DNA of 64,000 nucleotides from Domibacillus indicus (GTDB taxonomy: Bacteria; Bacillota; Bacilli; Bacillales; Domibacillaceae). Positions 10,580-19,297 of this stretch are shown in pieces. The first letter of the stretch is position 1, and each line of letters begins with the position of its first letter. The stretch covers positions 42,554 to 106,553 of the forward strand of contig NZ_JAMBOO010000011.1 of the NCBI RefSeq assembly GCF_023715895.1. The letters are read 5' to 3'. The position numbers were made by a program, and so were the translations under genes. The notes beneath the pieces were generated by a model. The model was not told the DNA's origin and made no database searches. It saw only the letters and a list, made by a program, of their open reading frames with translations.

Positions 10580-10619
10580 GACTAACAAAAGAATATAGAA
10601 AGAGGCATTCTCTTTCCAT

Positions 10620-10690
10620 TCATTCGTAGTCGGACCATTTACGGCAGTCCGGTAGAAACTGTCAAGCCTTATTCTCGACGATATACGATG
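10620..10690 (-). promoter_or_regulatory. Purine riboswitch, guanine class, pbuG leader
   Basis: P2 is GTCGAG/CTTGAC, J2/3 holds GTTTCTACC, P3 is CGGACT/GGTCCG with loop CCGTAAA, and P1 is CATCGTA with TACGAATG. The junction GACTACG has C at the ligand-pairing base, so the ligand should be guanine/hypoxanthine. Confidence 0.93.
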
Positions 10691-10717
10691 CATGTAAAAG
10701 TAATAATGTACTCTTTC

Positions 10718-10790
10718 ATTTTACTGATATACCATTCGTTCGTCAATACAAAACACGAACGAAAAGTATTTTTTTGTGTTTTTTGTTCGT
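10718..10790 (-). promoter_or_regulatory. pbuG promoter with PurR boxes
   Basis: TTGACG (10746-10741) and TAAAAT (10723-10718) are separated by 17 nt. PurR-type half sites CGAAC at 10756-10760 and GTTCG at 10785-10789 are inverted with 24 nt between them, exactly as at purE. A further GTTCG at 10738-10742 overlaps the -35. The distal box lies at the 3' end of guaA. Confidence 0.8.
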
Positions 10791-12344
10791 TTATTCCCAC
10801 TCGATTGTTGCAGGCGGCTTGCTCGTAATGTCATACACAACGCGGTTTACGTGTGCGACCTCGTTGACAATACGTGTAGAAATCACTTCAAGCACATCCC
10901 ATGGAATACGCGCCCAATCTGATGTCATACCGTCAATGGATGTTACGGCACGGATACCGACTGTGTAATCATATGTGCGTGCATCTCCCATAACCCCTAC
11001 GCTGCGGATGTCCGGAAGTACAGTGAAGTACTGCCAAATTTCACGCTCAAGACCATGATTGGCGATTTCTTCGCGCAAAATCATATCAGATTCACGAACA
11101 ATTTCCAATTTTTCTTCTGAAATCGCTCCAAGCACACGGATGCCCAGTCCAGGACCTGGGAACGGCTGGCGCCAAACGATGTGTTCTGGAATACCAAGCT
11201 CTGTTCCAAGCGCACGCACTTCATCTTTAAACAGCGTGCTAAGCGGCTCAATTAGCTTAAACTGCATATCTTCCGGCAGTCCGCCTACGTTGTGGTGCGA
11301 TTTAATCGTCTGCGCCGTAGCTGTACCGCTTTCGATGATATCTGTGTAAAGTGTTCCCTGCGCCAGGAATTCAATACCTTGAAGTTTTGATGCTTCATCA
11401 TCAAAAACGTAAATAAACTCGTTACCGATAATTTTCCGTTTTTGTTCTGGATCTGATACGCCTGCCAGCTTGTTCATAAAGCGCTCTTTCGCATCAACTT
11501 TAATAATATTAATGTTAAAGCCGTTAGCAAATGTATCCATAACCTGCTCAGCTTCTCCTTTACGAAGAAGGCCGTGGTCAACAAAAATACATGTTAACTG
11601 ATCGCCGATTGCTTTATGGATCAAAACTGCTACAACAGATGAATCTACACCGCCGGACATCGCGCAAAGCACTTTTTTATCGCCGACGATTTGGCGGATT
11701 TTTTCCACTTCGATTTCAACGTAGTTTTCCATAGACCAGTCGCCTGTGCAGCCACATACACCAAACACAAAGTTCTTTAAAAGATCGTTTCCGTATACGG
11801 AATGCTTTACTTCCGGATGGAATTGAACTGCGTACAGATTTTCAGCTTTATTGCTCATTGCAGCAATTGGGCATGATGGACTTACCGCATCAACTGTAAA
11901 ACCAGCTGGTGCTTCTGTTACAAGGTCACTATGGCTCATCCAGACAACCTGTTCGTTCGGAAGATCTGTAAATAGAGCAGACTCATTTTGAACGGTAATA
12001 GCGGCTTTTCCGTATTCACGGTGCGACGCTTTTGAAACTGTACCGCCAAAGTGTTTTGTCATCAGCTGCATACCGTAGCAAATACCGAAAATCGGCACAT
12101 TCAAGTCAAAAATGCGCTCATCGCAGTGAAAGGCGTCATCTGCGTATACGCTGTTTGGGCCGCCTGAGAAAATAATCCCTTTCGGATTGATCTCTTTGAT
12201 TTCTTCAACTGTAATAGTGTGCGGATGAAGCTCGCTGTATACGCCAAATTCACGAATACGACGTGTGATCAGCTGGTTGTACTGGCTTCCAAAGTCAAGT
12301 ACAAGAATCATTTCCTGGTGCTGCAATTCTGATTTCCCTGTCAT
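10791..12344 (-). CDS. guaA: GMP synthase (glutamine-hydrolysing)
   Basis: Converts XMP to GMP; 517 residues. The N-terminal glutaminase has the nucleophile in GICYGMQL (about 86-93) and the triad partner in QFHPEV. The ATP pyrophosphatase domain carries [13 protein letters not shown] (about 226-238), and the C-terminal dimerisation domain contains [12 protein letters not shown]. It lies upstream of pbuG on the same strand, each with its own promoter. Confidence 0.97.
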   Translation of the reverse strand: MTGKSELQHQEMILVLDFGSQYNQLITRRIREFGVYSELHPHTITVEEIKEINPKGIIFSGGPNSVYADDAFHCDERIFDLNVPIFGICYGMQLMTKHFGGTVSKASHREYGKAAITVQNESALFTDLPNEQVVWMSHSDLVTEAPAGFTVDAVSPSCPIAAMSNKAENLYAVQFHPEVKHSVYGNDLLKNFVFGVCGCTGDWSMENYVEIEVEKIRQIVGDKKVLCAMSGGVDSSVVAVLIHKAIGDQLTCIFVDHGLLRKGEAEQVMDTFANGFNINIIKVDAKERFMNKLAGVSDPEQKRKIIGNEFIYVFDDEASKLQGIEFLAQGTLYTDIIESGTATAQTIKSHHNVGGLPEDMQFKLIEPLSTLFKDEVRALGTELGIPEHIVWRQPFPGPGLGIRVLGAISEEKLEIVRESDMILREEIANHGLEREIWQYFTVLPDIRSVGVMGDARTYDYTVGIRAVTSIDGMTSDWARIPWDVLEVISTRIVNEVAHVNRVVYDITSKPPATIEWE

Positions 12345-12399
12345 GATTTTACTCTCTTCCCTTCAATTCCGTATTATCGGAAACATTTATCTATTTTTT

Positions 12400-12453
12400 G
12401 TTCGTGTTCACACATTTTGACCTCATTTTATATGGTTCAATGGAGCCGGTCAA
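12400..12453 (-). promoter_or_regulatory. guaA promoter with a single PurR-like half site
   Basis: TTGACC (12453-12448) and TAAAAT (12430-12425) are separated by 17 nt. One PurR-type CGAAC lies downstream in the leader (12404-12400). No partner at the 24-nt spacing and no purine aptamer is present, so PurR control is uncertain. Confidence 0.6.
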
Positions 12454-12539
12454 GGCATTGTTTTGTTTATTGAAAATTCAAAAAGTAAAACACGCCCCGT
12501 TCTGCGGCGGATACCGTTTACATCATTTTTTGTTCACAT

Positions 12540-12570
12540 AAAAAAACTTTCCGGCGTCAGCCGGAAAGTA
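12540..12570 (-). terminator. Terminator behind nadE
   Basis: ACTTTCCGGC and GCCGGAAAGT pair around TGAC and run into seven T on the minus strand, directly after the nadE stop. Confidence 0.9.
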
Positions 12571-13398
12571 TTAGTTTTTCCAGAAATCATCAAATACCGT
12601 AATCGGAAGATGGCGTTTATGCCGCGTTTTTGTAAAATGCGCCTCGATTTTTTCAGCTGCCTCAGCTGGAATTTCTTTTCCTTCAAGATAGTCATCAATT
12701 TGTTCATATGTTACACCGAGCGCCACTTCATCTGGGATCAGCGGTTTATTGTCTTCAAGGTCAGCAGTCGGTACTTTCATATACAAATGCTCCGGTGCAC
12801 CGAGCTCCTTCAGCATAGAACGGCCCTGGCGCTTATTTAAACGGAACAACGGCACAACGTCGGCTGCCCCGTCACCAAACTTTGTATAAAAGCCGGTAAC
12901 AGCTTCCGCCGAATGGTCCGTTCCGATCACTACCGCTCCTTTTGCTGCAGCGATCGCATACTGCACTTTCATTCGCTCACGCGCTTTATCATTTCCTTTT
13001 ATGAAATCGGAAATCTCAATGCCGGCGGCTTCAACGGCCGCTTCGCTGGCGTCCACCGCTCCTTTAATATTAACCGTCAGGCGCTCATCCGCTCCAATAA
13101 AGTCCATAGCAGCCTGTGCATCCGGCTCGTCTTTTTGAACTCCATATGGAAGGCGGACGGCATAAAAGGTATAATCCTTGCCAGTTTCTTCACGAAGCTC
13201 TTCCACTGCGAGCTGCGCAAGACGCCCGGCAAGCGTGGAATCTTGCCCCCCAGAAATTCCGAGCACGTATCCTTTCAGGAAAGGATACTGGCGGAGATAG
13301 TCTTTAAGAAAATCAATGCTTCGGCGAATCTCTTTTTGCGGATCGATTTGCGGCTGTACTTGCAGCTCTTCAATGATTTCTTTTTGTAATTCACGCAT
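12571..13398 (-). CDS. nadE: NH3-dependent NAD+ synthetase
   Basis: Adenylates and amidates nicotinate adenine dinucleotide to NAD+; 275 residues, normal for the ammonia-dependent Bacillus enzyme. The P-loop-like pyrophosphatase motif is [14 protein letters not shown] (about 48-61). Later hallmarks are [27 protein letters not shown] and LNKRQGR. A purine-rich site AAAGGGGA precedes the ATG. It is a single-gene unit with its own terminator. Confidence 0.96.
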   Translation of the reverse strand: MRELQKEIIEELQVQPQIDPQKEIRRSIDFLKDYLRQYPFLKGYVLGISGGQDSTLAGRLAQLAVEELREETGKDYTFYAVRLPYGVQKDEPDAQAAMDFIGADERLTVNIKGAVDASEAAVEAAGIEISDFIKGNDKARERMKVQYAIAAAKGAVVIGTDHSAEAVTGFYTKFGDGAADVVPLFRLNKRQGRSMLKELGAPEHLYMKVPTADLEDNKPLIPDEVALGVTYEQIDDYLEGKEIPAEAAEKIEAHFTKTRHKRHLPITVFDDFWKN

Positions 13399-13557
13399 GA
13401 TACAAGAAGTCCCCTTTCATTTCTAGTTCTTTCTAGTATCATACCACTTCCGCATGTGAATCAACCAACAAAAGCAAAAGTTTATCCCTCTCCTCCAAAT
13501 CGGCATGTAAAAAAATAATGTGCATCCGTGTATGAAAAGGAAGCAATTATCAATACT

Positions 13558-13589
13558 AAAAAAGAGGACAGCCAGATGGCTGCCCCTCA
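13558..13589 (-). terminator. Terminator behind the DUF1540 gene
   Basis: On the minus strand GAGG-GGCAGCC and GGCTG-TCCTC pair around ATCT and are followed by six T. Confidence 0.8.
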
Positions 13590-13592
13590 TTT

Positions 13593-13748
13593 TTACACTT
13601 CTGGTACGAATGTTTTACAGTCAGTTTCTTCCTGGTTGGAGGCCTGCTTGCCTTTATGACTCACCACGTAAATGGCATCTGCACTACATTTGTTTCCAGA
13701 ACTCCAGTATTTGCAGTTGTTTACTTCACAAAGAACATCTTTCGCCAT
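13593..13748 (-). CDS. DUF1540 small cysteine-rich protein
   Basis: A 51-residue protein starting MAKDVLCEVNNCKYWSSGN, with four cysteines spaced as C-x4-C-x8-C and a later C in TDCKTF, the usual DUF1540 pattern (a probable metal-binding fold). The ATG at 13748 is chosen because AGGAGGTG lies 7 nt before it; a longer frame has no such site. The function is unknown. It is monocistronic, with a terminator. Confidence 0.85.
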   Translation of the reverse strand: MAKDVLCEVNNCKYWSSGNKCSADAIYVVSHKGKQASNQEETDCKTFVPEV

Positions 13749-13875
13749 TTGCTTACACCTCCTGGTCCTTAGTATGACCAAAGCGGATGGTATCATACTT
13801 CATTTTAACGTTTGATCCCGCGTTATTCAGGGAACAGGCGAAACGATAATACGACATTAAACGGAGGCCAAAATA

Positions 13876-14811
13876 ATGGACAATGAACAAGTAGACGTTG
13901 TCATTGCAGGCGGCGGACCGGGCGGTTTAAATGCGGCACTCGTTTTGGGCAGGTCTTTGAAAAAAGTGCTTGTGATTGATGAAGACAGGCCAAGAAACAG
14001 TGCCACACTAAGATCACACGGTTTTTTAACAAGGGACGGAGCCAGCCCGGATGAAATTCGCGAAATTGCCAGAGAACAACTAAAAACGTATCCAAATGTT
14101 ACTTTTATAAAGGATGTCGTGGAAGATGTTGAACGAAAAAATGGCCTCTTTATGGTAAAAACCAAAAATGGAAAAATGGCTTCCGGCAGAAAAATGATTT
14201 TCGCAACCGGTATGAAGGACCACCTGCCCGATATTCCGGGGCTTGATAAGGTATATGGAAAAACGGTTTTTCATTGTCCATACTGTGACGGCTGGGAACG
14301 GCAGCACGACCCGATTGCTCTTTTTGCAGACGGAAAAGCTCTTCTACCGTTCGTTAAACTCATTTTCAACTGGAGTAAAGACCTAATCGTTTTTTCCAAC
14401 GGGCCGGCTGGAATCACAGCAGAAGAAAAGAAACAGCTTATGCATTACAATATTCCGCTGATTGAAACACCCATCGCCAACCTGCAGTCGACAGATGGAC
14501 AATTGGAAAATGTGGTGTTGCAAAATGGGGACAGTATCCGCCGCACCGGCGGCTTTATGGCTTCTACCGGGGAAAGACAAGGCTCTTCTCTTCCCGCCCG
14601 GCTTGGCATTCGGCTCAATGATCAACATGAATATGTGACCGGCCAGCACGGACAAACAGAGATCAAGGATTTGTTTATTATTGGCGATGCCAAAAACACC
14701 TTTACGAGCCTGGTCGGTGCAGCAAGCCAGGGCTATGAGGCAGCTGTAAAAATAAATGGGGACTTTGCGGCAGAAAACTGGGCCGCCGGCTTAAAAACAA
14801 CTTCTCATTAA
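13876..14811 (+). CDS. Thioredoxin reductase-like FAD-dependent oxidoreductase
   Basis: A 311-residue flavoprotein. The FAD-binding motif GGGPGGLNAALVLG is at about 11-24 and a redox-active pair lies in CPYCDGW (about 134-140). The C-terminal FAD motif DLFIIGDAKN lies near residue 268. The segment where thioredoxin reductases carry the NADPH motif GGGDSA reads ALFADGKALLPF instead, so NADPH use is doubtful. A group of Bacillus disulfide oxidoreductases without this motif is remembered, so this may be a family trait. The site GGAGGCC lies before the ATG. Confidence 0.75.
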   Translation: MDNEQVDVVIAGGGPGGLNAALVLGRSLKKVLVIDEDRPRNSATLRSHGFLTRDGASPDEIREIAREQLKTYPNVTFIKDVVEDVERKNGLFMVKTKNGKMASGRKMIFATGMKDHLPDIPGLDKVYGKTVFHCPYCDGWERQHDPIALFADGKALLPFVKLIFNWSKDLIVFSNGPAGITAEEKKQLMHYNIPLIETPIANLQSTDGQLENVVLQNGDSIRRTGGFMASTGERQGSSLPARLGIRLNDQHEYVTGQHGQTEIKDLFIIGDAKNTFTSLVGAASQGYEAAVKINGDFAAENWAAGLKTTSH

Positions 14812-14906
14812 GCTCATTCGATACGCTTGGCCAGCGGATTTTGGGTTTAAATTTTCCGAACTGCGGCAAGCTATACAGGCATGCCATACAACAGGAGGAT
14901 CGATAC

Positions 14907-15353
14907 ATGGATTTAAAAGATAAAATGACTTTTCATGTAACCGGTACGACGGAAAAATTAAAAACGACAATTCAATCAAAGCAGCATACGATCATACTGG
15001 ATGAGCCGCCGGCAGTCGGCGGGGGCGATGAAGGCCCCGATCCCCTTTCTTATCTTCTCGCTTCTTTAGCCGGATGCGAAAACATTATCGCGTATATGGT
15101 GGCACAGGAAATGAATTTTGACCTTCAATCCATGGAGATGGATGTAAAAGGCGCACTTGATCCGCTCGGTATGCGGGGAGAGCCAGGAGTTCAAGTGTTT
15201 TTTGAAAAAGTTTCCTTTAAAGCAAAGGTTTCCACAAGCGAATCGGAAGAACGCCTTGCGGAATTACAAGAAAAAACCGACGCCCGGTGCCCGGTGCTGA
15301 CGATGATGAGAGCAGCCGGCATTGAATTAGAAACCGAATGGGTAAAAGCGTAA
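14907..15353 (+). CDS. OsmC/Ohr family protein
   Basis: A 148-residue OsmC-like protein. The two thiols expected for peroxide reduction are in LASLAGCENIIAYM and DARCPVLTMM. The start is ATG at 14907 behind ACAGGAGGAT; the frame is open 22 codons further but without a site. It follows the flavoprotein gene by 95 nt on the same strand, so the two may form a thiol/peroxide-defence pair, which is inference. A shared terminator follows. Confidence 0.85.
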   Translation: MDLKDKMTFHVTGTTEKLKTTIQSKQHTIILDEPPAVGGGDEGPDPLSYLLASLAGCENIIAYMVAQEMNFDLQSMEMDVKGALDPLGMRGEPGVQVFFEKVSFKAKVSTSESEERLAELQEKTDARCPVLTMMRAAGIELETEWVKA

Positions 15354-15363
15354 ATGATATCCC

Positions 15364-15399
15364 AGTCAGCCCAATTGAATCATTTGGGCTGACTTTTTT
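15364..15399 (+). terminator. Terminator between the OsmC gene and the Sco gene
   Basis: AGTCAGCCCAA and TTGGGCTGACT form an 11-bp stem followed by TTTTTT on the plus strand. The convergent Sco gene ends inside its tail, so it may work in both directions. Confidence 0.88.
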
Positions 15400-15976
15400 A
15401 TTCGATTAACTGTATAAGATGGTCGGCTGCTTTCTCAATATCCACTCTTTTGTTCCCCGATGCCATATCATGAACGGCTCTTATCCGGCCATCCGCGTCT
15501 ACCATGTACATGGAAGTTGAATGCGTAATGACGCCCTCCTCGCTTTTTTCATATACCATGTTAAATTGCTCAGCGTATTCTCTCGTTTGCTGTTCAGTGC
15601 CGCGCAGAAACAGCCAGTTTGATGATTGAATATCAAAGGCTTCCTTATATTGCAAAATGACTGGGACGGTATCAAACGCCGGATCAAGCGTAACAGATAA
15701 GATACTATACTGCGCTTCTTCTATTCCTTTTTCCGCCAATGCTCGCTGAAGCTTTTTTAAATCCTGTATCGTAAAAGGGCAGACGTCCGGGCATTTTGTA
15801 TAAAAAAACGACACAAGCATCGGCTTGCCGCTTACCGAAAAGTCATTTCCGCTTACCTCCTGCAATGAAAAATCATCCACTTCACCAAGCTTGGGCAGTT
15901 CTGACAAGGAAGTCCATACATAATAAAAGAAAAAACACCCTATAACAACGGCAGCGGCGAGTGCTGTTTTCTTCAT
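15398..15976 (-). CDS. Sco1/SenC-type copper chaperone (possible MnxC counterpart)
   Basis: A 192-residue membrane-anchored thioredoxin-fold protein with an N-terminal transmembrane segment (about 4-22). The copper ligands are C62 and C66 in YTKCPDVCP and H152 in ITHSTSMYMVD. Sco proteins deliver copper to cytochrome oxidase, but no such genes are near. Instead a multicopper oxidase lies 3.6 kb away. A Sco-like gene (mnxC) is recalled in the manganese oxidase operon of marine Bacillus, so a role in metalating that oxidase is a reasonable inference. Last gene of a three-gene unit. Confidence 0.88.
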   Translation of the reverse strand: MKKTALAAAVVIGCFFFYYVWTSLSELPKLGEVDDFSLQEVSGNDFSVSGKPMLVSFFYTKCPDVCPFTIQDLKKLQRALAEKGIEEAQYSILSVTLDPAFDTVPVILQYKEAFDIQSSNWLFLRGTEQQTREYAEQFNMVYEKSEEGVITHSTSMYMVDADGRIRAVHDMASGNKRVDIEKAADHLIQLIE

Positions 15977-15993
15977 CGCATCTACTCTCCTTT

Positions 15994-16446
15994 CTACATG
16001 CGAAGCGAATAGCGAATAGATAACAGAATACAGGCATAAAAGCAGGAAGCAGCAAATGGAATAGTGTACAGATCCATAGCGGCGGCTGATTCGACCGGTA
16101 TTCTACATAAAGCCGGGTTCTGCAGAACAGCACCAAGCATCGTACCCATTGCGCCTCCGATTGCTCCATTATATAACCCATTCAATTGAGCTGGATTTCG
16201 CAGCAATTTGCCAAAATTCCAGCCAACCCATGCCCCGAAAAGCAAAGAAGCGCCATAAAAGCCTGGAAAAAGCAAAATCAAGTACATACTAAAAAGGAAG
16301 GAAGTCAGCATCGTGATAGTCATACAAATGACAAGTGTAAAATGATCGTCAAAAAGCAGCCGCTTTTTCTTCAATAAATGATAAATGCGATATAATTCAA
16401 CTCCATTCCAGCTGCTTAATAATAAGATGAATAGCAATTTCCTCAC
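15994..16446 (-). CDS. Membrane protein, paralogue of the next gene
   Basis: A 150-residue protein with about four hydrophobic segments. The glycine-rich stretch NGAIGGAMGTMLGAVLQNP (about 93-111) closely resembles NGFMVGIMAPMLGSVLDMP in the gene upstream, so the two look like diverged duplicates. It overlaps its upstream neighbour by 4 nt and is followed by the Sco gene after 17 nt. The function is not recognised; membrane delivery or anchoring of copper factors is possible from context only. Confidence 0.7.
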   Translation of the reverse strand: MRKLLFILLLSSWNGVELYRIYHLLKKKRLLFDDHFTLVICMTITMLTSFLFSMYLILLFPGFYGASLLFGAWVGWNFGKLLRNPAQLNGLYNGAIGGAMGTMLGAVLQNPALCRIPVESAAAMDLYTIPFAASCFYACILLSIRYSLRM

Positions 16447-16862
16447 GACCTTTGAATAGAGATAATAATAAAAAAGAAGCAGAACAAAAAGAGACCGTGA
16501 ACGAACAAAATGATTTGGCCTGGCATATCTAGTACTGATCCCAGCATAGGAGCCATAATACCAACCATGAAGCCGTTTGTTACTCCAGCTAAACAGGTTT
16601 GATAATCAAAAAGCAGCCCAAACGCTGCGCCTGCTGCAGCACCGATTGCAGCGGAAGCGATTGTAATCAGCGAAAAATGAAAAGGAAAGGCCAAAATCAA
16701 AACAATCCCAGCTAGCAGAGCCGCGACTCCGCCCATCACCTGGCTGATATTCATTCCAAGTTGAATGCCGACCCATTTTTTCCGGCGAAATACATACACG
16801 AATAGAATACTGCATAATAGTATGTCTATAGTTAGAAGATACAGCAGAGTAACTTCCTTCAT
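16443..16862 (-). CDS. Membrane protein, first gene of the Sco unit
   Basis: A 139-residue hydrophobic protein with four predicted membrane segments (about 5-23, 40-60, 62-85 and 115-137). The segment AAAGAAFGLLFDYQTCLAGVTNGF is glycine/alanine-rich. The start is ATG at 16862 behind GTGAGGTG. No family was recognised. The 4-nt overlap with the following paralogue indicates co-translation. Confidence 0.7.
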   Translation of the reverse strand: MKEVTLLYLLTIDILLCSILFVYVFRRKKWVGIQLGMNISQVMGGVAALLAGIVLILAFPFHFSLITIASAAIGAAAGAAFGLLFDYQTCLAGVTNGFMVGIMAPMLGSVLDMPGQIILFVHGLFLFCFFFIIISIQRS

Positions 16863-16971
16863 TCTTGCACCTCACTTTCACAGGCTGAATAATTTAATAA
16901 AAACAACTTTCTTTGCAATTTTCGCTTTTTATAGCTATGCGTATTCTTAAACAGATATCTCTTGCTCACAC

Positions 16972-17003
16972 AAATAAGACCCCTTCTAGCTCAGGGGTCT
17001 TAC
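16972..17003 (-). terminator. Hairpin behind the zinc-ribbon gene
   Basis: TAAGACCCC and GGGGTCTTA form a 9-bp stem; the following minus-strand tail TTTGTGTG is only moderately T-rich. It probably ends the zinc-ribbon transcript. Confidence 0.6.
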
Positions 17004-17023
17004 AAAACATCAATAATGCTGTT

Positions 17024-17671
17024 TTACTTCTTTTCCAGCAAAACAAAATCTTTGAATGAGAATAAAGCGGCTGTTACTGCTGCGCCTGCTGCCGGCTCTT
17101 CTTCCTCTTCTTCTTCCAGTCCTAGCACGTCAATTTCTTCTACCGGCTCTGCTGCTTCTGCTTCTGCGCTGTAAGAAACAGCATTAAAAACAACTTTTGC
17201 ATCAGGATCCTTACTGATGACTGTGATGCGAATTTCAAATGAAAGAACCGGTGTTGCCATAGGACCGCCATTTAGTAAGTCTGCAAAAAAGTGCTGCGTC
17301 TGATGGCATGGAATTTTCGTTTTTTCTGCCGGCATGACCGGTACAGCCATCGCTTTCATTGGAACAGCCATACCAACAGGTGTAGTCATAAGTCCAGCAG
17401 AAATAGCCGGGTCGCCCCAGTTCAATACTTCTACTTTCACCTGTACAGAATCTTTGTCAAAGTTTGTGGCAGATACCCATAGTTCTTGGGCGACCTGAGC
17501 CCCTGCTGCCGCATTCGAAATAGGCCCCGTCGTATATACTTTTTTGTGTTTTTGCTTTTTACACTCCATATCCTTTTCCTCCTTTTTATAATAATAGGCA
17601 TTGCAACGTTTGCAATTTTTCACCTTATCGTCATTCTTAGACTTGCAATGATAACATTTCCAACTACCCAT
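17024..17671 (-). CDS. Zinc-ribbon protein with a beta-rich body and acidic tail, unknown function
   Basis: A 215-residue protein, not recognised. The N-terminus has a four-cysteine ribbon (C6, C9, C20, C23) in a Lys-rich segment. Residues 35-165 look beta-rich (ELWVSATNFDKDSVQVKVEVLNW, VLSFEIRITVISKD), followed by an acidic run EEEEEEE near 190. Two starts are plausible: ATG 17671 behind GGGAGGGGG, and ATG 17569 behind a perfect AAGGAGG 8 nt away, which would drop the ribbon. A sigma-K-like promoter lies upstream, suggesting expression in the mother cell during sporulation. Confidence 0.65.
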   Translation of the reverse strand: MGSWKCYHCKSKNDDKVKNCKRCNAYYYKKEEKDMECKKQKHKKVYTTGPISNAAAGAQVAQELWVSATNFDKDSVQVKVEVLNWGDPAISAGLMTTPVGMAVPMKAMAVPVMPAEKTKIPCHQTQHFFADLLNGGPMATPVLSFEIRITVISKDPDAKVVFNAVSYSAEAEAAEPVEEIDVLGLEEEEEEEPAAGAAVTAALFSFKDFVLLEKK

Positions 17672-17720
17672 GTATTCGTTAACCCCCTCCCTATTTATTC
17701 CAAGTTTTTTCTTGGTTCTA

Positions 17721-17748
17721 TATCGTATGAACGTACTTACAGCCCCGT
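17721..17748 (-). promoter_or_regulatory. Sigma-K-like promoter of the zinc-ribbon gene
   Basis: CATACGATA (17729-17721) matches the sigma-K -10 pattern CATANNNTA and is preceded, 17 nt upstream, by AC (17748-17747). It lies 50 nt before the start codon. Confidence 0.55.
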
Positions 17749-17898
17749 ATAATGCATCTAACCATTTTTACTGATTTTTTAAAGTTAATCACTCAGCAGA
17801 GTACAAAAAACAACCTGCTGTCCTCGATGTTTTTTATAAGAATAATCATTCTGCGTGTACATATACATTTTCTGTAGTTTGGCATAAGGGGGAACATA

Positions 17899-18657
17899 AT
17901 GAAAACCCATATGAGATTTGATCAATACCTTTCCGCATTGCTCGAAAAAAGAAAACAGGAACCGCGAACTGAAAGCAAAACAGACGAAACAAAAGAAAGA
18001 TTCAGCTCTCCTGCTGGAGCAGCGCCTACAGAAGAAATACGCTTGTTTACTGAATACAAAGAACAGGCGAATCTGCTGCAGATCGCAAAATTTGCTCCTC
18101 AAAAAAGAAAGTTTTTAATACTGAAAAAATTCTTTAAGATGAGACGAAATCAGCAGGTAATCGTTTTTCTGAAAAACAGTAGGCAAGTTGTTGAAACAAC
18201 GGGCAAAGTGAATGCGGTTGGCCGTGATTTTGTGATGCTCACAAATGCAAAAGAGCGGATTTGGATTCCTTTTCAAGCAATTGAATCCGCTAATATTCCA
18301 ACAGGTATTCCTCTTTATTCCACTACCCACCAAAACCTTATTTATGATAATCAGCTAAAACAGCGTTTACTTTCCAATTTTGGTGAGACCGTTGCCGCGA
18401 GAGATGTACTCATTCAGCAGTTTTACGAGGAAACACTTTTAACAAATTTGAATTCCTGGAAGTACTTATGGGTGAAGGTCGAGACTGAAAAAAAAACTTT
18501 ATTCGGAAAAATGAAGGATACGGACAGCCAAACTCTCCGTCTATCTTTTTGGAAGGAAAAGCACGAAATTGAGATTGCGCATATTGTTACAATTCAAAGC
18601 ATACGTTACATAAGTCTATTTCCATTAATTGTAACAAGGCTTTCCCGAATATTTTAA
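17899..18657 (+). CDS. Tandem Sm-like domain protein, paralogue of the gene at 24074
   Basis: A 252-residue protein of unknown function. The charged N-terminus (about 1-45) is followed by a small beta-barrel-like unit at about 82-135 (QVIVFLKN...GKVNAVGRDFVMLTNAKERIWIPFQAIES). A linker with LKQRLLSNFGETVAARDVLIQQFYEETL comes next, then a second unit at about 190-240 (YLWVKVET...EIEIAHIVTIQSI). The same layout and the FGETVA linker recur in the protein at 24074. It lies 79 nt upstream of the MnxE-like gene and may be co-transcribed; an MnxD-like role is possible but not supported by recognised motifs. Confidence 0.65.
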   Translation: MKTHMRFDQYLSALLEKRKQEPRTESKTDETKERFSSPAGAAPTEEIRLFTEYKEQANLLQIAKFAPQKRKFLILKKFFKMRRNQQVIVFLKNSRQVVETTGKVNAVGRDFVMLTNAKERIWIPFQAIESANIPTGIPLYSTTHQNLIYDNQLKQRLLSNFGETVAARDVLIQQFYEETLLTNLNSWKYLWVKVETEKKTLFGKMKDTDSQTLRLSFWKEKHEIEIAHIVTIQSIRYISLFPLIVTRLSRIF

Positions 18658-18736
18658 GTGAATGTGTTCCCCATTTCTCACTGCCTCAGCCTTCACATGT
18701 CTTGCCTGCGGATTCTTTTAGTAAAGGAGAGATAGA

Positions 18737-19270
18737 ATGAGCAACAAACGGGATGAGAAAGAAAAACAAGATGAAAACCTAATTGCCGCGGAAAATGAAA
18801 ATACGAATAAAGAACTTGAGATATCAGAGGACAACACGGAAGAAAAGGAACATGCAGCAGAACAAGGAAACGATAAAAAAGAGGATGAGGAAAAAGACCG
18901 CGAGGAGCAAGAAGAAGAAGAAGAAGAAGAAGAAGAAGAGGATGAGGAAGACGATGAGGAAGACGATGAGGAAGATGAAGACGACGAAGACGATGATGAA
19001 TTTTTTGAAGAATTGACCACTTTGATAGGCCAAAGTGTATTAATTATTACCGAAGCGTCTCAACTAAATTTGCTTGGCCAGACATTCAGACCTATTTTTT
19101 GCGGACCGATTGTTGAAGTGGAAAGAAGCCACCTGACGATTGATCCGGTCACCATTAAAATTTTGAATGCACCATTTTTCCAGTTTCCGCTGCCGCTGTC
19201 CATTCCTTTTGAAAAAATTGCCCAGCTGACGCCTTGTTTTGATTGCAGTGAGCGGTTTCCGCTTATTTAA
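18737..19270 (+). CDS. MnxE-like protein with a long acidic N-terminal extension
   Basis: A 177-residue protein. Residues 1-47 are hydrophilic and 48-90 are almost only Glu/Asp, encoded partly by a GAA/GAG triplet run. The folded part (92-176) begins LTTLIGQSVLIITEAS and ends LSIPFEKIAQLTPCFDC, a pattern that resembles small Sm-like domains. Position directly before an MnxF-size gene and the MnxG-like oxidase suggests MnxE, recalled at only ~110 residues, so the acidic part is extra. Acidic tracts could bind Mn2+ or Ca2+ (inference). Start ATG 18737 behind AAAGGAGAG. Confidence 0.65.
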   Translation: MSNKRDEKEKQDENLIAAENENTNKELEISEDNTEEKEHAAEQGNDKKEDEEKDREEQEEEEEEEEEEDEEDDEEDDEEDEDDEDDDEFFEELTTLIGQSVLIITEASQLNLLGQTFRPIFCGPIVEVERSHLTIDPVTIKILNAPFFQFPLPLSIPFEKIAQLTPCFDCSERFPLI

Positions 19271-19297
19271 AATCAGGAAGAAAGGAAGTGTAAAAAA

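Noticed and set aside
16863..16960. Sigma-K-like promoter for the Sco operon (CATAGCTATA)
   Set aside because: The -10 has four instead of three bases between CATA and TA and no AC at the right distance, so the match is too weak.
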